NCBI RefSeq assembly: GCF_020621385.1
Contig: NZ_JAESVA010000003.1
Coordinates: 248,001-312,000, forward strand
DNA from: Acidisoma cellulosilyticum
GTDB taxonomy: Bacteria > Pseudomonadota > Alphaproteobacteria > Acetobacterales > Acetobacteraceae
DNA: 64,000 bases
Direction: 5' to 3'
Under the pieces are notes generated by a model. It saw only the letters and a list, made by a program, of their open reading frames with translations. It searched no databases and had not been told where the DNA came from. The translations under genes were made by a program, and so were the position numbers. Below, in pieces: positions 28,635-37,852 of the stretch (within the stretch, counting starts at the first letter, position 1; every line of letters begins with the position of its first letter).

Positions 28635-29179
28635 GCGGGCTTCTGGTCCTCGTCGTCGGCCCCTCAGGCTCCGGCAAGGATACGCTGCTGGCGGGCGCCG
28701 CCGCCGCGTTGCAGGACGATCCGCGCTTCGTCTTCGCCCGCCGCACCGTGACGCGGGAAGCGGCGAATGAGGATCATGACACGGCGTCCGTGCCCGCATT
28801 CCTGGCGCGCCAGGCAGCCGGCGATTTCGCGATCACCTGGGAAGCGCATGGGTTGCATTACGGCGTCCCGGCCCAGAATCTGCGCGCGCTCGCCGATGGA
28901 CAAACCGTCGTCATCAATGTCTCCCGCGCTGTCATTGCCGAGGTCGCCGCGCGCTTCCCGGTCGCGGTTGTGGAAATCACCGCGCCGATCGCATTGCGCA
29001 GCCAGCGCCTCGCCGACAGGCATCGCGAGACGGCCGCCGATATCGCCGAGCGGCTGTCGCGCGAAGTGCCGCTGCAGGCCGAGCGCCTGCACAGCATCGT
29101 CAATGACGGCAGTATCGCCGAGGGCATCGGCGCCCTGGTGCGGTTGTTGAAGGACCTGCAGCCCGCCCTCTGTCGCTGA
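28631..29179 (+). CDS. phnN: Ribose 1,5-bisphosphate phosphokinase PhnN
   Basis: A 182-residue guanylate-kinase-like enzyme with Walker A VGPSGSGKDT and the RTVTREA substrate segment. It phosphorylates ribose 1,5-bisphosphate to PRPP, the end of the phosphonate pathway. The intervening PhnP phosphodiesterase is not in the window. ATGA overlap with phnM. Confidence 0.92.
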   Translation: MSGLLVLVVGPSGSGKDTLLAGAAAALQDDPRFVFARRTVTREAANEDHDTASVPAFLARQAAGDFAITWEAHGLHYGVPAQNLRALADGQTVVINVSRAVIAEVAARFPVAVVEITAPIALRSQRLADRHRETAADIAERLSREVPLQAERLHSIVNDGSIAEGIGALVRLLKDLQPALCR

Positions 29180-29239
29180 CGCTTTCCATCCGCGGCGTGA
29201 CTTGCGATGGTCGGCGGATCACCGCAAAGGACTTGCCGC

Positions 29240-30244
29240 ATGAGCCATGAAACGGGCGTCTTTCGCCTCGGCGATCTCACGCTGGAGTCGGGGAAAATTC
29301 TGCCTGACGCGCAGATCACCTGGGCCAGTTACGGCAAGCTCTCGCCTGCCCGCGACAATGTCATCGTCTACCCTACCAGCTACGGCGCGCAGCATACCGG
29401 CACGCAATGGGCGATCGGAGCGGACAGCCTGTTCGATCCGGCGCGCTGGTTCGTCGTCATCCCCAATATGTTCGGCAACGGCCTTTCCTCCAGCCCTTCG
29501 AATACGGAAAACTACCCGGATCTGGTCACGACCGCCGATAACGTGCTGGCGCAGCGGCGGCTGCTGGCCGAGGTTTTCGGTGTCGATCAGGTGGCGGCGG
29601 TCTACGGCTTCTCCATGGGCGCGCAGCAGGCCTATCACTGGGCAGCACTCGCGCCCGAAGCCGTCGCCCGCGCCATCATCGTCTGCGGCAGCGCGCGGAC
29701 ATCGCCCCATAATCAGGTCTTCCTGGCATCCCTGATGGCGACGCTGGAGGCCGCCCCCGAGCATCTGGGCCAAGGCCGCTTCTCGGCCGAACCGCTGGCC
29801 GCCCGTCGCGCCTTCACCCGCATCTATGCCGGCTGGGCGATGAGCCAGGCCTGGTATCGCGCCGGGCTGCATCTGTCCTCGACCGGGGCTGCCAGCCTGG
29901 ACGAGTTCCTGGACAAGCATTGGGGACCGGGTTTTTCGCTGGCCGCCAGCGATCTCTATGCCCAGCTTCGCACCTGGTATGCCGGCGATATCAGCGCCAA
30001 TCATTTCTACGGGCAGGATCTGACGGCGGCTTTGTCGGCGATCCAGGCGCGGGTTCTGCTGATGCCCGGCGAGACCGACCTCTATTTCCCGCCCGAGGAT
30101 AATGCGGTCGAGGCAAGCTCCCTGAAACACGGCGTTCTCAAGCCGATCCCAAGCATCTGGGGCCATGTCGCCGGCGCGCCATCCAACCTGCCGGAGGAGA
30201 AGGCTTTCCTGCGTGCGGCGGTACGGGACTGGCTAGAGCATTAA
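29240..30244 (+). CDS. Alpha/beta hydrolase, homoserine acetyltransferase (MetX)-like
   Basis: A 334-residue protein of the MetX-like fold. GFSMG holds nucleophile S125, an acid lies in PGETDLYFPPEDN and the histidine in IWGHVAGAP. True MetX enzymes have longer acyl-CoA and homoserine motifs that I do not see, so the reaction is open. ATG 29240 follows AAAGGA by about 10 nt and is preferred to the in-frame ATG at 29207. It lies 60 nt after phnN and may be co-transcribed, but a link to phosphonates is unproven. Confidence 0.72.
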   Translation: MSHETGVFRLGDLTLESGKILPDAQITWASYGKLSPARDNVIVYPTSYGAQHTGTQWAIGADSLFDPARWFVVIPNMFGNGLSSSPSNTENYPDLVTTADNVLAQRRLLAEVFGVDQVAAVYGFSMGAQQAYHWAALAPEAVARAIIVCGSARTSPHNQVFLASLMATLEAAPEHLGQGRFSAEPLAARRAFTRIYAGWAMSQAWYRAGLHLSSTGAASLDEFLDKHWGPGFSLAASDLYAQLRTWYAGDISANHFYGQDLTAALSAIQARVLLMPGETDLYFPPEDNAVEASSLKHGVLKPIPSIWGHVAGAPSNLPEEKAFLRAAVRDWLEH

Positions 30245-30286
30245 CAGACCCTAACGTGCCTTCCGCCGGTCCGGTCGGCTAAGGCA

Positions 30287-30307
30287 AGTCCTCAACATCC
30301 GAGGACT
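30287..30307 (+). promoter_or_regulatory. Hairpin covering the psiE ribosome-binding site
   Basis: AGTCCTC (30287-30293) and GAGGACT (30301-30307) form a perfect 7-bp stem. Its 3' arm contains the only Shine-Dalgarno-like GAGGA upstream of the ATG at 30317. It could restrain translation of psiE. Confidence 0.4.
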
Positions 30308-30316
30308 CTCCGAATT

Positions 30317-30799
30317 ATGGCTGATTTTCACACAGCGCTGCGCCGCTTCATCGGCAATACGCTGTATGAGACCTTCGAGCATATCGTCATGCTGGTGCTG
30401 ACGCTGGTCATCGTCATCCTCATCGGCTTCGCGACCTGGCATCTGGTTCTGGCGACGATCGGCCTCATTCAGGCAGGCGAACTCGACCCGGCCAATCCGT
30501 CCGTCTATCCGGCGGTCTTCGGCATGTTCTTCACCGTCCTGATCGGGCTGGAGTTCAAACGCTCCTTCCTCATCGTGACCTCCAGCCAGGCCAGCATCGT
30601 CCGCATCCGCTCGATCATCCTCATCGGGCTTCTGGCGACGCTCAGAAAATTCATCGTGATCGATCTGAAGGAGATCAATGTCGGTGAGACGATCGCGGTC
30701 GCCGCCGCGATCCTCGCCCTTGGTCTGGTCTATTGGCTGGTGCGTGACCAGGAACGACGGTCGCACGAAGATCAGGCGACCGACGCACCGCTTGGTTGA
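30317..30799 (+). CDS. PsiE-family (phosphate-starvation-inducible) membrane protein
   Basis: A 160-residue protein with four hydrophobic helices (about 22-48, 65-80, 97-107, 123-142). The PsiE pattern is TFEHIVMLVLTLVIV, then GLEFKR and LRKFIVIDL. E. coli psiE is a Pho-regulon gene of unknown function. Its place a little downstream of a Pho-box-controlled C-P lyase locus fits, but I see no Pho box in its own leader. Confidence 0.82.
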   Translation: MADFHTALRRFIGNTLYETFEHIVMLVLTLVIVILIGFATWHLVLATIGLIQAGELDPANPSVYPAVFGMFFTVLIGLEFKRSFLIVTSSQASIVRIRSIILIGLLATLRKFIVIDLKEINVGETIAVAAAILALGLVYWLVRDQERRSHEDQATDAPLG

Positions 30800-30892
30800 A
30801 CGCCTCAGGCGGCGTCGGGGCGCGTAGCCCACGCCCAGGCTCTCCTGTAGAGAATAAAGCCTCAGTCTTCCAAGCCAAGGAGCCATAAGGCC

Positions 30893-31333
30893 GTGCTACG
30901 TTTCATCGATCCCGTTCTCTCCCCTGACCTTCTCGCCGTTTTGCGCGAAATGGGTCATGGCGACGAAATCGCCATCGTCGACTGCAATTTCCCCGCCGCC
31001 ACGATGGGGGAGCGCGTCCTGCGCGCCGACGGCGTCTCCGCCACCCATCTGTCGGAGGCGATCCTCAAACTCATGCCGCTCGACGATTTTGTCGAGGAAA
31101 CTGCCTTTGTCATGCGTCAGGTTCATGCCCCCGACGAGCTTGCGCCGGTTTGCGTGGAGTTCGAGGGACTGGTCAAGCAATACAGCGAAGACCGGTTCGG
31201 CGTCGTCGCCGTGGAACGGTTTGCCTTCTATGAGCAAGTGCGCGGCTGCTTCGCGGTCGTTCAGACAGCCGAGCGTCGCCTATACGGCAATCTCATTCTC
31301 AAGAAGGGCGTTCTGCGTCCCGGCGAAGGCTAA
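30893..31333 (+). CDS. FucU/RbsD-family sugar mutarotase
   Basis: A 146-residue RbsD/FucU protein with LLAVLREMGHGDEIAIVDCNFPA at the N-terminus (the core MGHGDEIAIVDCNFPA is diagnostic) and YGNLILKKGVL at the C-terminus. Members interconvert sugar anomers such as fucose or ribose. It starts with GTG 10 nt after AAGGAG. No sugar gene is adjacent. The nearest is the sugar operon 22 kb away. Confidence 0.88.
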   Translation: MLRFIDPVLSPDLLAVLREMGHGDEIAIVDCNFPAATMGERVLRADGVSATHLSEAILKLMPLDDFVEETAFVMRQVHAPDELAPVCVEFEGLVKQYSEDRFGVVAVERFAFYEQVRGCFAVVQTAERRLYGNLILKKGVLRPGEG

Positions 31334-31609
31334 CGACTCGAGTTCGCGCGCGGGGATGCGGGTTGCGACAAATTTGTCGCCCCTGCATTCGCCGCGCCGC
31401 AGCAAAAACGCGCATCACAAGGCTTTGAAATCGGCCCGGTTTCACCGAAAAACGTAAATATCTCTGTCCGATACAAAATGTTGTTGATGAAAATCCCGAA
31501 GCCATTGCGCTAGGCTCAATTGCTGCCGCCAAACTTTCCTGAACTGGCTGTAGCCAAAGGAGAGTTGACGACAGCACCTGCCCCCCAAAACGGCTGGAGA
31601 GAGCGCATT
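31334..31609. promoter_or_regulatory. prkA leader with a 16-bp perfect palindrome
   Basis: This 276-bp spacer becomes AT-rich toward the prkA start. It contains the perfect palindrome GCGACAAATTTGTCGC at 31365-31380. I could not assign a sigma54 or general-stress promoter with confidence. Confidence 0.4.
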
Positions 31610-33556
31610 ATGGATAAACCGCACGACGTCTTCTCGCTGCATGCGACCCTTCGGGACCGCACGCGCGAGGTCGAGATGAGCCTTGCGGACTATCTCAAAG
31701 CCTGCCGAGACGATCCGCTTTGCTATGCAAGCCCGGCGGAACGCATGCTGCGGGCGATCGGCGAGCCTGAAATCATCGATACGTCGCGAGAATCGCGACA
31801 AGGCCGTATTTTCCTCAATCGCACGATCCGCGTGTACCCGGCTTTTGCCGAGTTTCATGGCATGGAAGAGACGATCGAACGCATCGTCGGCTTCTTCCGC
31901 CACGCGGCCCAAGGGTTGGAAGAACGCAAACAGGTTTTGTATCTGCTCGGCCCCGTCGGCGGCGGCAAATCCTCCCTCGGTGAGCGGCTGAAATCGCTGA
32001 TGGAAAAAGAACCGATCTATGTGCTGAAAGCAGGGGACGACATCAGCCCTGTGTTTGAAAGCCCGCTCGGTCTTTTCGATCCTGACAGCATGGCGCAGAC
32101 CCTGCTTGAAACCTATAATATCCCTCGCCGCGTGCTGACCGGCATTGCCAGCCCCTGGGCGCTGAAACGGCTGGAGGAATGGGACGGCGATCTGGAGCGT
32201 TTCCGCGTCGTGAAGCTGTACCCGTCGCGCCGCAAACAGGTTGCCATCGCCAAAACGGAACCGGGCGACGACAATAATCAGGATATCTCGGCCCTCGTCG
32301 GCAAGGTCGATATTCGCAAGCTCGAAACCTATAGCCAGAACGATCCGGATGCTTATGGCTTCTCCGGCGGGTTGAGCCGCGCCAATCAGGGCATGCTCGA
32401 ATTCGTCGAAATGTTCAAAGCGCCGATCAAGATGCTGCACCCTTTGCTGACGGCGACGCAGGAAGGCAATTACATCGGCACGGAGAATATCGGCGCCATT
32501 CCCTTCCAGGGCGTCATCCTCGCGCATTCGAACGAAGCCGAGTGGCAGAGTTTCCGCAACAACCGGACCAACGAAGCCTTCCTTGATCGTGTCTGTGTCG
32601 TGAAAGTTCCCTACTGCCTACGCGTGACCGAGGAGAGCAGGATCTACGAGAAGCTGATCGCAGGCTCCGCGCTCGTCGAGGCACCCTGCGCGCCGCATAC
32701 GCTGGAAATGCTGGCGCGGTTCGCCGTGCTGTCGCGTCTCAAGCCGCATGCGAATTCACGGCCCTTCGCCAAGATGCGCGTCTATGACGGGGAAAATATC
32801 CGCGAGACGGACCCCAAAGTGAAGACGATGCAGGAATACAAGGATGCTGCCGGCGTCGACGAAGGGATGGACGGCATCTCCACCCGCTTCGCCTATAAGG
32901 TCCTGTCCGAGACCTTCAACTATTCCTCGGTCGAGGTGGCGGCGGACCCCGTGCATCTGATGTATGTGCTGGAACAGTCGATCCGGCGCGAGCAATTCCC
33001 GCCCGAGACGGAAGCCGCCTATATCGCGACCATCAAGGATGAACTGGCATCGCGTTACGCCGAATTCATCGGCAATGAGATACAGAAGGCCTATCTCGAA
33101 AGCTATGGCGACTATGGTCAGAACCTGTTCGACCGGTATCTGGACTATGCGGATGCCTGGATCGAAGATCAGGACTTCAAGGATCCGGATACCGGGCAAA
33201 TGCTCAACCGTGAGTCTTTGAATGGAGAACTGACCAAGATCGAAAAGCCGGCGGGCATCGCGAACCCCAAGGATTTCCGCAACGAGGTCGTGAAATTCGC
33301 GTTGCGCACGCGGGCGAATAATGGTGGTCGTAACCCGTCCTGGACCAGTTACGAGAAAATCCGCGAAGTCATCGAAAAGCGCATGTTCAGCCAGGTCGAA
33401 GATCTGCTGCCCGTCATCAGCTTCGGCTCCAAGAAAGATAACGAGACCGAGCGCAAGCATAATGATTTCGTCAGCCGTATGACCTCGCGCGGTTATACCG
33501 AGCGCCAGGTCCGCCGGCTGGTGGAGTGGTATATGCGCGTGAAACAGTCAGCGTGA
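31610..33556 (+). CDS. prkA: PrkA serine protein kinase
   Basis: A 648-residue AAA+ kinase of the PrkA/YeaG family, of usual length when started at ATG 31610 (behind GGAGAGAG). Walker A is LLGPVGGGKSSLGERLK, with NRGMLEF-type block NQGMLEFVEMFK. The C-terminal PrkA domain covers the last about 250 residues. In enterics YeaG acts in nitrogen-starvation and stationary-phase survival. It heads the prkA-yeaH-spoVR operon, 10 nt before the next gene. Confidence 0.95.
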   Translation: MDKPHDVFSLHATLRDRTREVEMSLADYLKACRDDPLCYASPAERMLRAIGEPEIIDTSRESRQGRIFLNRTIRVYPAFAEFHGMEETIERIVGFFRHAAQGLEERKQVLYLLGPVGGGKSSLGERLKSLMEKEPIYVLKAGDDISPVFESPLGLFDPDSMAQTLLETYNIPRRVLTGIASPWALKRLEEWDGDLERFRVVKLYPSRRKQVAIAKTEPGDDNNQDISALVGKVDIRKLETYSQNDPDAYGFSGGLSRANQGMLEFVEMFKAPIKMLHPLLTATQEGNYIGTENIGAIPFQGVILAHSNEAEWQSFRNNRTNEAFLDRVCVVKVPYCLRVTEESRIYEKLIAGSALVEAPCAPHTLEMLARFAVLSRLKPHANSRPFAKMRVYDGENIRETDPKVKTMQEYKDAAGVDEGMDGISTRFAYKVLSETFNYSSVEVAADPVHLMYVLEQSIRREQFPPETEAAYIATIKDELASRYAEFIGNEIQKAYLESYGDYGQNLFDRYLDYADAWIEDQDFKDPDTGQMLNRESLNGELTKIEKPAGIANPKDFRNEVVKFALRTRANNGGRNPSWTSYEKIREVIEKRMFSQVEDLLPVISFGSKKDNETERKHNDFVSRMTSRGYTERQVRRLVEWYMRVKQSA

Positions 33557-33566
33557 GCCAAAGCCC

Positions 33567-34847
33567 TTGGAGATCATCGACCGCCGACGCAATCCGCACG
33601 GCAAGAATCTCGAAAATCGCCAGCGCGTGCTGGCAAGGGCGCGGGCAGCCGTGGCCCGCGCCGCGCGCGCCGCGATCGATCAGGGAACGCTTCGGGAGGT
33701 GGGGCATGATCAGACCGTCACCATCCCGGCCGATAGCCTGAACGAACCGAGCTTCCATACCGTCTTTACCAAAGGCCAGCGCCATATCGTCTTCTCCGGC
33801 AATAAGGAGTTTTCGACCGGTGACCGTCTGACGAGGCCGCCCGGCGGCCAGGGCAATGGCGGCGCCGGTGAGGGCGGGCAGGGCAACGGCGATGGGCAGG
33901 ACGGCTTCCGCTTCGTGCTGACCCGCGATGAGTTTCTGGATCTCTTCTTCGAGGATCTGGAACTGCCCGATCTCGTCAAAAGCCAGATCGTCGCGACCGA
34001 GACCATGGCGCCGCAGCGCACCGGGCTGAGCGTTGACGGATCTCCGTCACAGATCGACATGGCCCGCAGCATGCGGCAGTCCATGGCGCGGCGTATCGGG
34101 CTGAAACGCCCGAAGACGCCCGAAATTGTCGCGATGGAAGAGGAAATCGCCCTACTCGAAAAAAGCCGGGACAATCCCGAGCGGCTGCGTGCGCTCAAGG
34201 ACTCGCTCGCGACCGCGCTGATGCGCCAGCGGCGTATTCCCTGGATCGACCCGGTCGATCTGCGTTATCGCCGCTTCACGCAAGTGCCGAAGCCCAGCGC
34301 CAGGGCCGTGATGTTCTGCCTCATGGACGTCTCCGGCTCGATGTCCGAACCGATGAAGGATCTGGCCAAGCGTTTCTTCCTGCTGCTCCATGTCTTTCTT
34401 GAGCGGCGCTACAAGCATGTCGATCTCGTCTTCATCCGCCATACCGAAACGGCCGAGGAAGTGGACGAGAATACCTTCTTCACCGACCCGCGCACGGGTG
34501 GCACGGTCGTATCATCCGCGCTCGCCGAGTTTCTGAAAATCCAAAAACAGCGCTATCCGCAGGACAGCTGGAATATCTATGTCGCCCAGGCGTCGGACGG
34601 CGACAATTCCGGCAGCGACACCCAGAAATCGACCGCAATGCTGGAAAACGACATCCTGCCGGTCGTGCAGTATTTCGCCTATATCGAAGTCGGCACCATG
34701 GCCGTCATTCGCGGCGATACCGACCTCTGGCGGGGCTATAGCCCTGTCGCGCAGCGCGACAGCAAGCTCGCGATGAGCCGCGTCTCCGACCGGCGCGATA
34801 TCTTCTCCGTCTTTCGCCAACTCTTCGCTCGCAAGGTGGCCGCGTGA
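33567..34847 (+). CDS. YeaH/YhbH-family protein with VWA-like domain
   Basis: A 426-residue DUF444 protein starting with TTG. The N-terminus IIDRRRNPHGKNLENRQR matches the family start, followed by a Gly-rich linker (residues about 90-110). The C-terminal half holds the MIDAS-like D-x-S-G-S-M in FCLMDVSGSMSE. Always found with PrkA and SpoVR. The molecular role is not established. It ends in a GTGA overlap with spoVR. Confidence 0.93.
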   Translation: MEIIDRRRNPHGKNLENRQRVLARARAAVARAARAAIDQGTLREVGHDQTVTIPADSLNEPSFHTVFTKGQRHIVFSGNKEFSTGDRLTRPPGGQGNGGAGEGGQGNGDGQDGFRFVLTRDEFLDLFFEDLELPDLVKSQIVATETMAPQRTGLSVDGSPSQIDMARSMRQSMARRIGLKRPKTPEIVAMEEEIALLEKSRDNPERLRALKDSLATALMRQRRIPWIDPVDLRYRRFTQVPKPSARAVMFCLMDVSGSMSEPMKDLAKRFFLLLHVFLERRYKHVDLVFIRHTETAEEVDENTFFTDPRTGGTVVSSALAEFLKIQKQRYPQDSWNIYVAQASDGDNSGSDTQKSTAMLENDILPVVQYFAYIEVGTMAVIRGDTDLWRGYSPVAQRDSKLAMSRVSDRRDIFSVFRQLFARKVAA

Positions 34848-36373
34848 CTGAAAATCGCCTGCTCTATGAGGGCGCAGACTGGGACTTCTCCATCATTCAG
34901 CGCAGCTATGATGCGATCGAAAAGATCGCCTGCGAGGAGTTGGGGTTGGAAGTCTATCCCAACCGTATCGAAATCATCACCGCCGAGCAGATGCTCGATG
35001 TCTATACGGCGCATGGCATGCCCTTGACCTATCGCCACTGGTCCTATGGCAAGCGCTTCCTGCAGCATGAATCGAGCTATAAGCGCGGCTATTCCAGCCT
35101 CGCCTATGAAGTCGTCATCAATTCCAATCCCTGCATCAGCTATCTGATGGAGGAGAATACCGCGACCATGCAGGCATTGGTCATCGCGCATGCCGCCTTC
35201 GGCCATAATCATTTCTTCCGCAACAACCACCTGTTCCGGCAATGGACGGAAGCCTCCGCCATCATCGATTATCTGGAATTCGCGCGCGGCTATATCGCCA
35301 CCTGCGAGGACCAGCATGGCGCCGCGGCCGTCGAACGCGTCATCGACGCGGCCCACGCGCTGTCACGTCACGGGGTGCATCGCCATGGCGGCGCAAGGCC
35401 GCTCAATCTGAAATTGGACCAGAAGCGGGAGCGCGAGCGGCGAGAGCATGACGAGCGCATGTTTGACGATCTGTGGCGCACGGTGCCCGGCAGCAAGCCC
35501 AAGCATACCTCGGATAGCGCAACGGAACGCCGCCGGCGCCTCGGCCTGCCTGAGGAAAACCTGCTCTATTTTATCGAAAAGGTGGCGCCGCGCCTGCAAT
35601 CCTGGCAGCGGGAGATCATCCGCATCGTCCGTCTCATCGCGCAGTATTTCTATCCGCAGCCGCAGGCCAAGTTGATGAACGAGGGCTGCGCCACCTGGGT
35701 GCATCAACGCATCATGCAGCGCCTGCATGAAACCGGGCAGATCAACGACGCGGCCTTCCTGGAGGTTCTGCACTCGACCAGCAACGTCATCTATCAACCG
35801 GATTTCGATCGTCCCGGCGGCGGGCCCGGCTTTAATCCCTATGCGCTCGGCTATGCCATGATGAGCGATATCGAGCGTGTCTGCGCCGACCCGACCGAAG
35901 AAGATCGGCGCTGGTTCCCTGACATCGCGGGCAACGGCGATCCCATCGGCACGCTACGCTATGCCTGGGCCAATTTCCGGGACGAGAGTTTCGTGCTGCA
36001 ATACCTCTCGCCTGCCGTCATCCGGCAATTCCGCATGTTCCGCCTGCTGGATGACACATCGGATTCGGCTCTGGTCGTCGATGCCATCCATGACGATGCC
36101 GGCTATCGCGCCGTCCGCCGCAGCCTGGCCGCAAGCTATGACCCGGCCCTGCATGACGCCGATGTGCAGGTGGTCGATGTCGATCTGGCCGGCGATCGCA
36201 AGCTGCTGCTGCAGCACCGCACCAAGCCGGGAGAGCTGTTGTCGACGCGCGATGCCGAGGCAACACTGCGTCACATCGCCTTCCTGTGGGGTTATGAGGT
36301 TCGCCTGCAGGAAGTGGATACGGCGACCGAGGCCATCCTCTCGACCCATACGGCCAATCCCCCGCCCGCCTGA
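34844..36373 (+). CDS. SpoVR family protein
   Basis: A 509-residue SpoVR/YcgB homologue with GTG start overlapping the previous stop. Typical blocks are YGKRFLQHESSYKRGYSSLAYE, seen as HESSYKRGYSSLAYE, AHAAFGHNHFF and NEGCATWVHQRIM. Named for a Bacillus spore-cortex role, but widely present in non-sporulating proteobacteria as the partner of PrkA and YeaH in starvation response. Confidence 0.95.
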   Translation: MTENRLLYEGADWDFSIIQRSYDAIEKIACEELGLEVYPNRIEIITAEQMLDVYTAHGMPLTYRHWSYGKRFLQHESSYKRGYSSLAYEVVINSNPCISYLMEENTATMQALVIAHAAFGHNHFFRNNHLFRQWTEASAIIDYLEFARGYIATCEDQHGAAAVERVIDAAHALSRHGVHRHGGARPLNLKLDQKRERERREHDERMFDDLWRTVPGSKPKHTSDSATERRRRLGLPEENLLYFIEKVAPRLQSWQREIIRIVRLIAQYFYPQPQAKLMNEGCATWVHQRIMQRLHETGQINDAAFLEVLHSTSNVIYQPDFDRPGGGPGFNPYALGYAMMSDIERVCADPTEEDRRWFPDIAGNGDPIGTLRYAWANFRDESFVLQYLSPAVIRQFRMFRLLDDTSDSALVVDAIHDDAGYRAVRRSLAASYDPALHDADVQVVDVDLAGDRKLLLQHRTKPGELLSTRDAEATLRHIAFLWGYEVRLQEVDTATEAILSTHTANPPPA

Positions 36374-36387
36374 GCTGGCCCATGTTT

Positions 36388-36420
36388 GTCGTCCGCGTAC
36401 TCGTTGCGCGGGTCTACCCG
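36388..36420 (+). repeat. REP-like palindrome, copy 1
   Basis: GTCGTCCGCG-TACTCG-TTGCGCGG followed by GTCTACCCG. It shares the arms and the right-hand GTCTACCCG tail with the copies near 47.4 kb and 56.5 kb. It lies just past the spoVR stop. Confidence 0.7.
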
Positions 36421-36540
36421 CTGCCGCAGGTGCGCCCGCCCTGTTCGGTCACAACCTAGCCAGACGCGGGCCAGACATCTTGCGCGCCGAGAAACCGCGC
36501 CCAACTGGGTTACAGAAATGTCACCTTGGGGGAAACGGCC

Positions 36541-36696
36541 ATGCGGCTTCTTCTGATTATTCTGATCCTGCTGTTGCTCTTTGGCGGCGGCTACGGCTTC
36601 GTTGGCGGCGGCTTCGGCGGATCCTACGGCTATGGCCTCGGCGGTGGGCTTGGCCTCATCGTCATCATCATCATCGTTCTGCTTGTTCTTGGTTAG
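36541..36696 (+). CDS. DUF3309-like small hydrophobic protein
   Basis: A 51-residue ORF with a GGGGGAA ribosome-binding site 8 nt upstream. It has a hydrophobic N-terminal helix (MRLLLIILILLLLFGGG), a Gly/Tyr-rich middle and a second helix LGLIVIIIIVLLVLG. This is the DUF3309 pattern of very small alphaproteobacterial and rhizobial membrane proteins of unknown function. It precedes a strong terminator. Confidence 0.75.
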   Translation: MRLLLIILILLLLFGGGYGFVGGGFGGSYGYGLGGGLGLIVIIIIVLLVLG

Positions 36697-36714
36697 AGCA
36701 GATCCCGGCTGAGC

Positions 36715-36754
36715 AAGGCTGCGGCGCGTGGAGCCTGCGCGCGCTGCAGCCTTT
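36715..36754. terminator. Bidirectional terminator between DUF3309 gene and FNR-like gene
   Basis: AAGGCTGCGGCGCG (36715-36728) pairs with CGCGCTGCAGCCTT (36740-36753), 14 bp with one G-U, and an 11-nt loop, with A and T flanks. It sits between convergent genes. Confidence 0.75.
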
Positions 36755-36765
36755 ATTCTATCGCG

Positions 36766-37779
36766 TCAGCCCGGCACGCCCTGGCTGGTCGAATATTCGA
36801 AATGCAGTGCCTTGCCCGGATAGACGATCGGGTGAATGGCATGGGCGGCCATCGCCCCTTCTGCAAAACCCTGAAGAATAAGCTTGAGCTTTCCCGGATA
36901 GGTCGCGACGTCGCCGATGGCGAAAACGCCCGGCATCGTCGTCTCGCAGGTTGCCGGCGTTACCGGCAGATGATGGCGTTCCAGTGCCAGCCCCCAATCC
37001 GCGATTGGCCCCAGATCCATCGACAGGCCAAAGAAAGGCAGCAGCACATCGGCCGGCAGCACCTTCTGCTCGCCCTGCAGCGTTGCCACGACAACGCCGG
37101 TCAGGCGCCCGCCCTCCCCTTCCAGCCCCTGCAGCTGATAGGGGATGACCATGTCGATCGCGCCCGCCGCCGCCGCCTCATCCAACCGCGCCGCCATCTC
37201 GGGCGCCGCGCGGAATTTGGGACGACGATGCACGACTGCAATCGAAGCCGCGATATCCTTCAGCGCCAGCGCCCAATCGACCGCCGAATCGCCGCCGCCC
37301 GCGATCACCACGCGCTTGCCGCGAAAATCCTCACGCCGGCGGACGTAATATTGCACGCCTCCCGTTACCTCGTACTCCTCCAGCCCATCCATCGGCGGGC
37401 GGTTGGGGCCGAAGGCGCCCGCGCCGGCCGCGATGATCACGGCCTTTGCGGTGACTTGGTCGCCTTTGTCGGTGGAAAGCCGGAAGGCGCCGGCCTCGCC
37501 AGTCAGACCCGTCACGCGGCGGCCCAGCAGGCGTGGCGCGTCGAAGGGTGCTGTCTGCGTTTCCAGATTGGTGATCAGGTCGGCGGCCTCGATCGCGGGA
37601 AGGGCCGGAATGTCGTAGATCGGCTTCTCGGGATAAAGCGCCGTGCACTGGCCGCCCACGGCATCCAGCGCGTCGATCAGCACCGCGCGCATTTTCAGCA
37701 TGCCGCATTCGAAAACGGCGAAAAGCCCGGCCGGGCCTGCGCCCACGATCGCCACATCGGTATCCAAGACCTGAGCCAT
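36766..37779 (-). CDS. Ferredoxin/flavodoxin-NADP+ reductase, TrxR-like type
   Basis: A 337-residue FAD/NAD(P)H flavoprotein. FAD motif VAIVGAGPAGLFAVFECG is at residues 9-26, and the second dinucleotide motif VVIAGGGDSAVDWALAL lies near 155. FAIGDVATYPGKLKL marks the FAD C-terminal motif. It lacks the redox C-x2-C of thioredoxin reductase, so it belongs to the ferredoxin-NADP reductase type 2 group. The electron partner is not encoded nearby. Confidence 0.87.
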   Translation of the reverse strand: MAQVLDTDVAIVGAGPAGLFAVFECGMLKMRAVLIDALDAVGGQCTALYPEKPIYDIPALPAIEAADLITNLETQTAPFDAPRLLGRRVTGLTGEAGAFRLSTDKGDQVTAKAVIIAAGAGAFGPNRPPMDGLEEYEVTGGVQYYVRRREDFRGKRVVIAGGGDSAVDWALALKDIAASIAVVHRRPKFRAAPEMAARLDEAAAAGAIDMVIPYQLQGLEGEGGRLTGVVVATLQGEQKVLPADVLLPFFGLSMDLGPIADWGLALERHHLPVTPATCETTMPGVFAIGDVATYPGKLKLILQGFAEGAMAAHAIHPIVYPGKALHFEYSTSQGVPG

Positions 37780-37852
37780 GCTGCGCCCATCCCCTATTCA
37801 AGCCAGTCCCGGTAGATAGGCTGCGGCCTTCCGATCCGTCCAGCCTTGGGGC

